Part shown: piece by piece, positions 36,608 through 48,600 of the stretch
Position numbering within the stretch: the stretch's first letter is position 1
How the letters are laid out: each line of letters begins with the position of its first letter
From: Lamellibrachia satsuma
Taxonomy: Eukaryota; Annelida; Polychaeta; Sabellida; Siboglinidae
Assembly (NCBI GenBank): GCA_033239005.1
Contig: BSQZ01000061.1
Span: 2,873,501 to 2,937,500, forward strand
Length of the DNA stretch: 64,000 nt
Direction: 5' to 3'
The notes under the pieces: model-generated
Database searches by the model: none
What the model was told of the DNA's origin: nothing
Seen by the model: only the letters and a program-made list of their open reading frames with translations
Program-made: the position numbers and the translations under genes

Positions 36608-39600
36608 ATGCGCTCAATCGCTCTAAGTCCGCTTACCCAGAGCATAGAGCAGCTCAAAGAGGTTGTTTTGGGCAACGGTTCTCGGTCGCCTGAGTACACG
36701 ACACGTAGCAAACTAGAGCAAATAAATGTGCTGCACGGATTGTCCCCTGCGACTCAAATTATGACTAGAAAGCGCTGCGTGAAATTCAGTGACGCAGTGC
36801 AAGTTAACGATGACTCTTCTTACACTACCGGCGATTTCAGCACATTTAAAACACCCGTTTATTCCCCGTGTCTTCAGAATACCGCGTTTTTGACGTGCAA
36901 CGATACAGACCCATATAAAAACAGGAGAGTATACGGAGACGTTAACATGAATAATACATACAAATATACTAGAATAAACGCCATCAACGAGAAACCGAGA
37001 TGGCCGCCTCCGTATGGCACTGCCATCGGCGAGAAGATGACGGAGCTGGGCGGACGGGACGAGCAGTGGAAAGCGACGCGGCGAGAGCGGCCGCTCAAGG
37101 AGTTGCCGAAACGTGGCGTGGTCCGCGGGGTCGGGGAAGATACGAGACCTCCTCCTGGCGTGGTCCGCGGAGTGGGGGAAGATACGAGACCTACTTTTGC
37201 GTCGCCGCCGAAAACGTTGCCACTGCGCAGCATTATGCGTCGAATAACAGAGTCTCCGAAGCCGCGTAAACTAACTTCACCGCGAAAGCTGTGGTCGCCG
37301 AAACTGTGGCCATCGCGAGGCAACATCCGCGCCAAGCGGGACATACAATCTACAAACTACAAACGCTGCATATCGCGCTACATAGATAATATGGCGACTG
37401 ACAGAGTGCGCGGCGGATCAACATCAGAAGTGAATTCAATCCACTTCAGCGACTGTATCTCCGAGGAGGACGACGAAGATGAGACAGAAGAAGACAGCGA
37501 TGCGAAGTCGCACAGTAACACTTACAAACTAAATGTCACTGACGACGGGTCCGAGAACACGTCCAACAGCAACCAGAGCGAGACCAGCTCGATAAGTTCT
37601 AGGGGCGGTGCCCGCCGACGGCCGGTCAGCCGCCGATTGGGCGTCGACCATGTGAATGCGTTGACCGGCGGCACACCGAGTTCACGCGAAGACACCGTAC
37701 AACGCAGAACCGTTCTTGGGAGCTGTATGCAAAAAGGGCTTAGTCTGAATCAAGACATCTACAGAGACGTACCTCGTCGTGGCGAGGTGAGATACGCCCA
37801 AGATAAAGTCGAATCTCGTCGTGGCGAGGTGAGTTACGCCCTATATAAAGACGAACCTCGTCGTGGCAAGGTGAGATACGCCCGAGATAAAGACGAATCT
37901 CGTCGTGGCGAGGTGAGATACGCCCTAGATAAAGACGAACCTCGTCATGGCGAGGTGAGATCCGTCGTAAATGCGCAGAAGCCGCTGAAGAACTTATCGC
38001 AGCGGTGGCATCGCCCCCGTCGTCGCGCCCACGAGTCGCCGGGGTCCAGCTATGACACGTACCCCTCGGACTGCACGCTCAGTGACGACGACTACACAAA
38101 CATTGCGGCTTCGATCCCATGCAGCCCACCGGTACGACAGCATCACAACAGTGGCCTCATGTCGGTGTCGCCATCGGACGACCTGTTCACGCTTCAACGA
38201 GCCAGTAAGAAGTTCTTGCAAGACGAAAGCTTCAACGAACATTGCCCGACGGTCGGCTGTGTGTCGTCGCTTGACCGCGTCTACGGCAGTCTCGAGCAAC
38301 TAACCACCTACTGCGAAGCGATAAAGAGTTATGACCAAGTGGACACGGATGTATCCAAGACGGAGTCCGACGCCACGACATCGATGGTCAACGCGTGTCT
38401 GTCCAACGCGGCCGGTGTTCGACGTCCGGCGACAGCGCGTGACACCGGGGCAACGACGATGGTGCTGGCCCGTTCGCCTGACGGTAACGACGACGGTCGA
38501 AGTCGCTCGCAGTCAGCAAGCCCCAGCAGCCGTCAGCCGAGTCACAGCACGCCTGACGACGACAGCTTCAGCTACACCAACTCGACGCAACGCACCTACG
38601 TGTTGTCGTCCGAATCGGACGAGTCTGTGTTAGACGACAGGTGTGCCGATTATGTCGAAGGCATTCCGCACGTGTCTGAGTCGGATACATTCGACGTGGA
38701 CGATATGATAACCTACGAGACTATACCTATGGCGGACCCTGGATTTAAATGCATCGACAAACACTACGCAGTCATGAACAACGAAAACAGAGCACCAACG
38801 AACAACGAAAACGTCACATCAATGAACAACAAAAGCATGGCTCCTTTGCGTATGCGCATCGCTAGCCCACGTCACCGGATGGCGCACGACGTCAATACGA
38901 CACGGCGTCGAAGCAACTCTCCGACAAAAGCCCCCGAGTATCCACTTAACTCGGGTTTCAACGGTGCCGACCACAGTGACGCGAGTACCAAGAGCAATGG
39001 GAATTCCCGCCCCGCCCATCCGAATCGACAGGCGTCTGTGGTGATTACGCGTGGCGCGCGTCCCGTCTACGGCAAGTACTCGTTCAGTCATGTGTTGTGC
39101 GAGACGCGTCCACGCACAGATTCTGGACTCAATCGACAGTCGTCAGACGAGCGTTGCGGCAGCAGTCGAGTCATCTCCTACCACGTGCCGTACAAGGCGC
39201 GTTCCACCGACGTCAAACCGAGAAATCAGCCGGGCACGTGCCACGCGCCGGAAAGTCGTCGCGTGTCTGTGCAGAAAACGCAACAGCCGGGCGATGCAAA
39301 CACTACGACTTGCAGGAGAGCGTCCCCGCAGCCGGGCGGTGGCGGCGGCGAGACAATCCACATGGCTGTAAATTGCCAATCCCCGACGCGACAGATAGCG
39401 CTTCAGAGCAGTCCACGGGTGCGCAGTTCCGCCGAAAAGCCCGCTACGCCAGTCACACGGCGTCCGTCGCGATCACCAAATGACCATGACACGGCTATCG
39501 CCAACACAACCGTGACGTATATGTCAAGCAGCACGGGGCCGGACGTGCCGACCAGCAGCCACCATGTGACTAGCCGGACGTCGCAAGTCGCACACAAGAA

Positions 39601-42600
39601 CACTCTTAGACCGAGTCGATTCTGGCACGTCGAAATACCTCCAACGAACGAGGCATGCGCGGAAGACCAGTCGGTTACGCAGAGTGCCGATAGCAGACCA
39701 GGTAGAGACAGTGTGTTATTAATGTTCCCTCTGAAACCAGTGCCAAGGGCGAGTCAAGATATTCCACACGGTGCCTTACCTTATACCGAACCTCTTCGGG
39801 CTCATAGGTCTGCAGTGTTAGTCGCCAGTTTTGTCTATCTCTGGTCACCTGTTTGGCTTCACTCCACGTCTTCCTCTCTAGTTCTTGTCTTTTTCGCCAG
39901 GTTGTCTTTGGTCGACCCACTTTCTGTTTCCCTTCATGTGTCCATGTTAGAGCTGTCAGACAGGGGCTGTCTTCTTATTTAAATCTAAGTACAAGTCCAA
40001 TCCAATTCTATCGTCTTGTCATGACTTCTACTGCTGACCTTCTTTACTTTGGTTGTAATATCTAATTTTCAATATATTCCTTAAACACTTGAATACGAAT
40101 GTTTCCAGCTTCTGGTTCACACTTTCGTTTACCTTCCACCCGCGCTGTGCACACATTTATTACACGGTTTTATGGAAAATTGTATTCTGCTTTTTATCTT
40201 GCCACTGACCTGCAATAGCGTTTCGTCAAATCTTTCAATTTTGTTTTTGGAGACAATCAACATGACATATACTCTACGTCCGTTCTCGCCCACACAAACC
40301 GTACATCGGAGATCCTTACATCACTGACACGAGCATTATTCTACCAACAAGCAGTACTACATTTAAGCTATACATGTGAACATTCTCAGTACACAAATTC
40401 TAGTTGAGGGTGCAAGGGGTACCATCTTGAAACCATTCACTTACCCAGCCATCTTCGCTCCCACTGGAGCACAAGGCGCCAACCAACCTTCTCCAGCCAG
40501 CACGGTCTTGGCCGCTGGCCAAGGTCGATCCAGGTCTTCCCAGCCATCTCCACATCTTCTTCAACAGTCCTTCTCCATGTGCCCAGTGGTCTGCCTCTTT
40601 TTCCAGGTGGTGTCCATTTCAGAGCGGCGTGTGGAAGGCTATTCATGTCCTTACAAAAAACATGACCAAGCCACCTCCACCTTCTTCGTCTTATCTCAAC
40701 TACGATGTTATTGATGTTGGTGCATTATGCGATTTCTTTGTCACTCGCTGATCCCGGTGTATTCTCAGGATTCTTCCGAGACACCTTCCTTCAAAACAAC
40801 TCAGAGTAGTGGATTTACAGATGTTGTCGAGTCTGTTGAAGGTTTGTGTTGCCATGCCGACCCGTGCGGAGATTTCTTTTTCGATGTTGCTGTCTGCTGA
40901 GATGAATCTGCCAAGATACTTGAAGTCGTTCACCTCCCTCTCACAGTGGTCTTTCTTGTGCTGCGTATCTTCAGCTTCAGCTTGCACATAGAACAACTAT
41001 TTCTGCTGTGTTGCCAACTGTGTCCGTTTTTGTTTTGGATATATTTTGGCAGTGTGAAAGGAGGCCAATGCAGTATGTATCTTCTAGCAATCTTCTAGCC
41101 GTTCAGGAAGTCCACACGATTCCTCTTGGTGGCTGTCCTCATCACCCAGTCTTACAATCACGGGCACTTTATTCATTAACATGGAAGTAAACATATGATC
41201 TGTCCCCAGGTATGGGATGTGGCGATACGTCGGATGCGCCTACGGACACGGCTGGTGTCTCGGATGATTCCCTCAAGGACCAATTTACTGCAATCAAGTC
41301 ACCGCAAGAGATCGTCACAGTTCTCCGCTGCGAATCGAACATAACTGAGACGGCCACTCCTCCCCAGTCGACTTCCACTGAGACGTACTCCGAAAAGAAA
41401 GAGCTACGCCGGAACCCCTGTCGGGAGAAGGCCCCGCGTGTTGCGCGGGGTGCAGCGATAGGCAGCAACAGGAAAGACGCCGTCGGCTGCAATGACTTGC
41501 TGCGAGACGCCGCGTCCGCGGCGAATGAAACCAAAACGACGCAAGCCGGCAGCAACTTGACACATCAAAAACACAACTCGTCACAGACACGCCCTTCGTC
41601 ACACGACCTCGGCGTCAATGCGGTGTGCAAGCACGAAAGTCAAAGCTCACAAACCGTCCAGTCGCCGATCAACACAAGCACGAACATGGTAAGCGGTCAC
41701 AGTCCACGAACAGTACCGTCCCCGAATGAGTTGGAGACCAAGCGGCAAGCAACGAGTTCGTCAAGCGCAAACAAGGATCGTTTCGTCAGCGCCCCGCAGG
41801 CGATTAATTCAACCATGAAAGCGGAGAGCGATGACAGCTCAAAGATCACCAAGCCAGCGATCACCCAGAAGGTCGACCAGAGACCATTGATCGTACTGCC
41901 CCAAGGGAATCCATTCACTAACGCGGAGCACAGTCACGAGTCTGTGATCGTGAACATACCGCCTGAGGTGTACTCAGGCACGAACACGGAGCACAGCCTA
42001 CATACCATACCGTCTACAGTATACTCTGGCACGAACACGGACCACAGTCGACAGACCATACCGCATCCAGTCTACTCAGGCACGAACACAGAGAACATGC
42101 CACAGACAATACCGTCTTCGGTCTACCCATGCACCAACATCGAACACAGTCGACAGACCATACCGTCTTCGGTCTACCCAGGCATGAACACGCAGAACAG
42201 TCGACAGACCATACCGTCTACAGTATACTCTGGCACGAACACAGACCACAGTCGACAGACCATACCGCATCCGGTCTACTCAGGCACGAACACGGACCAC
42301 AGTCGACAGACCATACCGCATACGGTCTACTCAGGAACGAACACGCAGAACAGTCGACAGACCATACCGTCTTCGGTCTACCCATGCACCAACATCGAAC
42401 ACAGTCGACAGACCATACCGTCTTCGGTCTACCCAGGCACGAACACGGAGAACATGCCACAGACAATACCGTCTTCGGTCTACCCATGCACCAACATCGA
42501 ACACATTCGACAGACCATACCGTCTTCGGTCTACCCAGGCACAAACACGGAAAACTGTCGACAGACCATACCGTCTTCAGTCTATCCAGGCACAAACACG

Positions 42601-45600
42601 GAGAACAGTCGACAGACCATGCTGTCTTCGGTCTACCCAGGCACGAACATGGAGAACTGTCGACAGACCATACCGTCTTCGGTCTACCCAGGCACGAACA
42701 CGGAGAACAGTCGACAGACCATACCGTCTTCGGTCTACCCAGGCACGAACACGGAGAACAGTCGGCAGACCATGCAGTCTTCAGTGTACCCAGGCATGAA
42801 CACGAAGAAGGGTCGACATACCATACCGTCTTCGGTCTACCAAAGTACGAACACCGAGAACATTGTACAGACCATACCGTCTTTGGTCTACCCAGGCGTG
42901 AACAAAGAGAACAGTCGACAAACAATACCGTATGTGTTCTACTCAGGTACGAACACGGACCACGGTCGACAAATCGTACTGCCTATGGTTTACTCAAGCA
43001 CCAACACGGAGCCTAGTCGACAGACCATACCGCCTGTAGTTTATTCAGTCACGAACACGGAGCCCAGTCGACAGACCACACAGCCTGTGGTCTACTCAGG
43101 CACGAACACGGACCACGGTCGACAGATCATACCGCCTGTGGACTACTCAGGCACGAACACCGAGCGCGGTCACGAGTCGCAGACCGAACAATCGTCCAAC
43201 CCAAGCATTGAATCCAAGACCAACTCACGACAACTGCCGGAAACAGCGGCGGTTCAGACTGAATGCTGCGAGGCAGCGAGGCAGCGCCCGACGACGAGGA
43301 TACCACGTCAGACATGGCACAGCCCGGTCAAGAAGCACACGGCTAGAAACACCACACTGTTGAACAATGGTATACGACTGACGCCCAGCGGCTCGACCAG
43401 TGTCAGTGATGGGCAAACACAGACAAACCACAGGCGCAGATGGAAAGAATCTGACGCCAAACTTGCACTGGTGTCCATAGAGAACCGCTACGCTCCCGCA
43501 CAGAACAAAAAACATGAGTGTCGGGCGTTTGTGAATAGGAAACACGGTGAATCGCTTCCGTGTGACGCGAATGAGCGAATGTCTAGAATCCCCATCAGGA
43601 AGACACAGATCAGACCTGCAATAGGTTCAAGGAGAACGACGAGCTCCACAGACGGCTTGACGAAGTCAGATAAGACGATGCAAGTGAACAAACTAGGCGC
43701 GTCCAGTAGGCTCAGATCCCAGCGGGCCTCCAGTGTGCCTTCTGCCAGCAACACTACTCTCCAAGATACGAGTGCTTCAGTCTCACAGGTTTGCTCGTGC
43801 GACGCGTCAGTCGACGAATGGCACGTTGCAGCCCCAGCGAAGGTGCAGCCTGCAAAGGGTTCGTACCTTCCAATGCAGTCCGAAAGTGACAACTCACTGG
43901 TGTCGCGGTCACGACGCATCTTGCCTATCCCACGTTTTTCCGGCAGCGAAATTGCCATACGACTGAAGACAGATAGGGGAATCAACGTACACTGGGAGCT
44001 CGGGTGCCGAGCGCTCCAGACAAGAAAGTCTTCGGAAAAAGATCAGATGTTTTCGTTGCAAGGTGACAGCACGTACATACAACATAAGACAAAGAACGAG
44101 GCACAAAACACCCAGACGTCTAGTGGGCAAGATCAGCTATGCGAAGACAGACATTATTCACAGTCAGAAACCACAGTTTCGTCAAAATCAGAAGGTGAAA
44201 TAGTTTCGAAAAAGTCGGGTGTTAATACTATGACAGTTCTTCGGACGTCGGGTGTTGACGCTTCGAACAGTCTCCAAAAATCGGACGAGAGTAGCACAAT
44301 TCAGCAAGTTAGCTTTGTTAAAGTCGGCATGGTATCGGTTTCGGCCAAGGCAGACCGTTTTCAAACCGTGCGCTGGAAGACGGACAACTACGATCATAAT
44401 GGCAGACAGTGTAAGCCCATACAAACGTCCGAGTCCGAAACGCTTGTGTCATCGAAGCCTAAGCCAGATGTGGTTCAACGGCGAAGGCAAATGCGAAAGT
44501 CTATGGATGACGCCTTTGTTGTAAAAAGATCGGGCGACGGTGTTTCGGTTGGGAAGAAATGCAACAGTGACGCAGTAGGAGGCTGGCTGCCGTCGCAATC
44601 CCAAAAGTCATCACAGTACAAATCAAAACCAGATTACGACTTCCAGAGAAGAACGGGAAGCGAGGATGGCAACGTGTATAATTCTTACGATGACCCTGTC
44701 GTAGAGGACACGTCTGTCGAGGGCAGTCCGGAAAGTCGGACACCTGAAATAAATGCAGATCGGAGACTCTCTATAAAAGACAACAAGATTCAACAATTGT
44801 ATGAAAAAAACAGTTCGATTCGAGCGTCGTCTGAAGAAGACAGTCGAATGCGGGAAAGATCACGTACAGCAAGCTCAAGCACGCGAAAACCCGAAGTAGA
44901 CGATAAAGTTCGACGAAATTCTGGGATGGAAGGCGCGAGCAGACAGAAAGAGAACAATGCATGTGTGGGTAGGCGGAAATCAGAAGAACATAGTCGATTG
45001 TATCATCCCCCAAAAATAAGACGGTCACAATCTGAGCCTATAGACACGATGGATTCAAAGGCGCATTCACCGTCAAGTTCGTGTGAGGACACGGTGATCA
45101 ATCGGAAGTCGGGAGACAACAAGCAAGTTCAGCGAAAGTCTGGACAATCGGGAAATAACAGCCAGTTTCGCCAAAAACGAAACCCTGAACCTTTAATGCA
45201 ACAAAAAACAGCTAACATAAGAGTTCGGCGAAAATCAACGAATGATAAACTAATTCAACAAAACCGCGAGAAAGACAAGGGTATTTGGCGAAAGTGTGAG
45301 CGTTGGCTGTCTTCTGTGGACATGTCTGTGTCGAAACAATCCGTTTCCTCCTCGTCCGTGTCAGAATGCGACACTGAACATGGAGTTGAAGAAATGGATA
45401 CCCAAATTTGGCGAAAATCTACGAAAAAGGGCCTAGGTCCGGACACGTCAGAAAAAAATAGTTCATCTAGGCGCAAATCGAATACAATTAGCCGTGTTCC
45501 GCGAAAATCTACGCAAAAGGACTCAAGTTGGGAAAGGTCGGAAAAACGTAGTCCGTCTAGACGTAAGTCAAATAGAGTTAGCCATGTTCCGCGAAAATCT

Positions 45601-48600
45601 ACGCAAGAAGATCCAGGCCAGGAAACGTCGGAAAAACGTAGTCCGTCTAGACACAAACTGAATAAAGTTAGCTGTATTCCGCGAAAGTCTACTAGGAACA
45701 ACGATAACTGTCGTGTTCAGGAAAAGTCAACGGACAAGTCTTCATTTCGGCGAAAGTCTGATAAAAACAATCGAATTCGCCAAAACAGTAGGCATGGGCG
45801 ATCACAGTCGAGTGGGTCTGATACGTCTGTATCAGCGATGTCCGACGGCGAGACAGACGGTGGACAGACATCTGGCACCGACAGTCCAGTTATTGACACA
45901 ATGAAAGCTGAAGCTCAACGAAAACGGAAAGCCGACGTAGCCGTGGAGCGAAAGACAAACAAACGATCAAGGTGCAGATCGACAGAACCATCGCAGTCAG
46001 ACGCATCGATTTCAGAATCTGACGTGCAGGCAGATACTGACAGTTCTGTTCAGATGAAGTCACGTCATCGTGCGTCTACTCGAAACACATCAACAAAGCA
46101 TGCAACAACTCGGTGCAAACGCTCCAAGTTAAAGGTGGACTACATACGGACACCCAAGTTGGAAACACATCTGTCGTCCACATCGGAAGGCTACGATGTC
46201 GACACGCAGAACGATGTCAGTGCAGTGAGGGAAACACCAGTGAAGGGCGTACCTGCTCGCCGAAAGGAACGAGCAAACGATCAACGACGCCATGCGTGGA
46301 CGATTTCTTCCGCTGCGCATGCCTTGCGCTCGGAAACAGATTATTCACATGCAGATTGCCAGAGATCGACCAACCGAAATTCGACCAAGGACAGCACGTT
46401 CAAGCATAAGTCGAGAAAAGCCGGCGCCGTTCAACATAGGTCTGGAAAGGACACTGCTGAGGGAAAGCTGGACGTCCACACCACGGTTCGACGAAAAACA
46501 AATGCAAACAGTTTAGGTCGGCGAAAGCCCAAAGAGGAACCAGAAACTGTGTTGGTGCAGACATCCGAGTCGGAAACATATCTCACGTCGATATCAGGAG
46601 GAGAGGAGAGCCGGGACCCAGCGAATGAAGATCCTCCAGGGAAGACATCAATAGGTAATGCTTTAATACCACACAAGACGGACAAGTTGACAGTGGGTGA
46701 GGCGACTGCTAGCCAACGACAGTCAGGAAAAAATAAGCGAAACAGCCAATTGTTCGAACACCCCTGGCATAGATCAAATACGACGGAGGCATCCGATTCT
46801 GAAGCGACGTATTCCTCATCCTCAGAAGACGAGAGTGACGTCAGACAGAGAACTGGCACTAAGGTACGCAAACAGGGAAGAGTTCGACACAACACAGTAC
46901 AACCCATTGCCGAGCATCGACACTTGGAAAGCACCAGTCCACGCCGTGGACAGTTGGAAAAAGGAAGTCCACGCAGGCTGCAATCGGGGAATAACATTCC
47001 AGGTAAGCGGCAGTTGGGAAAGAACAATCTACTCAGAAAAGAGAGTTCACGTAGGCGACAATCAGGAAACAACAGTCCACGTAGGCGACAATCAGGAAAC
47101 AACAGTCCACGTAGGCGACAATCAGGAAACAACAGTCCACGTAGGCGACAATCAGGAAACAACAGTCCACGTAGGCGACAATCAGGAAACAACAGTCCGC
47201 GTAGGCAACAATCAGGAAACAACAGTCCACGTAGGCAACAATCACGAAACAACAGTCCACGTAGGCAACAATCACGAAACAACAGTCCACGTAGGCAACA
47301 ATCAGGAAACAACAGTCCACGTAGGCGACATATGCAGAACGAAAGCCCACGAAGGCGACAATCTAGAATTGACAGTTTGATTCGACAGAAAACAAACATC
47401 GTTTCACAATCGGAATCTGGAACAGCAGACCAATCAGAATCGGAATTCCAGATTTTCGTTAGAAGGAAGTCGGTTTTGAAAAGTCCCACACGAAGAAGCA
47501 TTGTCGCAAATACTCCTAGAGAACAAACACCGCAGAAAGACATCTTCATTGGAATAAAGTTAGAGCCCAAGAGGTCAATTACCCCGGAACACGAAACGCC
47601 TGTTTTATCAAATTCAGATGTTGATAATAAGTTTAGACGAAAGTACGAACATTACCGCCGACTTCAGCAGGAGAGGGGAACAGCTAGCACACGTAAAATG
47701 AAAGAAACTAGTGAACATTTACTTAAGCAAGAACTGGAAAGCAATATTCCAGTTCGGCGATTTTCACAAGTAGATGCGTCATCGTCATCAGACTCTGAAT
47801 CGTCGACGTCGTCAAAGGATGAATTTGAGATGATCCTAAGGAGGCGATCTGGTGACAATCCACTGCGACTGTCCGCGCGGCCCCCGCCAGCTAGACAACT
47901 ATTGAGCAGTTCCCCGGACACTTCTACTCTAGAAACCTCCTTGTCGGGCAGTTCAGAACACGACGTACGCGTTCACATCAACTCTTATGGTCAACACCAA
48001 GTCTCGCCAAACATGGCGTGCTCGGATTTCATGTTGAAAAAAGACGTTTCGGAGCGACGAAAAAAATCCGTGTCGATATCACCCCTTCGACGGGTTAGCA
48101 CGCGGCTCATTTCACCAGTGAAGCACTGCAAAGGTGGCTCCCCCGAGCGACAGACACGTTTTGTTTCACATAAGAAGAGCTGTTTATACAGTCCCTTGCC
48201 CCATGAATCGTTGCACGAGGTAAGACCTCTTCGACTGGACCGTGGCTCGACAAGTCAGTTGACCAGCGACACACAGTTCAACCTCTCCCACGCTGCTGCG
48301 AATCGAGTCGACGTACATATGACTTCGGAATCTGACGCGTCGTTGAGCGCAGCGCAGCGACCAGTGCGGGTCGACGCTCTGCCACGTACAACCGTCGGCG
48401 AAACATCGCCTAGTTGCAAGCCGGAACGCAACACCCAAAGCTTCGTGCATCAATCGGCAGTTCAGCGAACATTCGGGTACACATTTCTGACAACGAACGT
48501 CCCGCCGTGCGATAATACACGCAGCTCCGAGTCAGACTCATCCTTGGAAGACGCGTGCCCTACGGGAAGAATGTATCGGCAAACGTCGCCGCGAGCCAAC

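Noticed and set aside
39702..39982. Extension of gene B exon 1 to the stop at 39,982
   Set aside because: Composition changes to antisense RT debris after 39,701, exactly at a good donor whose phase matches the next exon.
42129..43016. 295-codon plus-strand ORF and 235-codon minus-strand ORF in the 51-bp array
   Set aside because: A 51-bp period keeps every frame periodic, so alternative frames stay open by construction; the 24-unit frame lies in the long gene B exon.
46431..47570. 379-codon minus-strand ORF opposite the 30-bp array
   Set aside because: It is the antisense shadow of a repeat whose period is a multiple of 3; the plus-strand frame runs 2757 codons through it.
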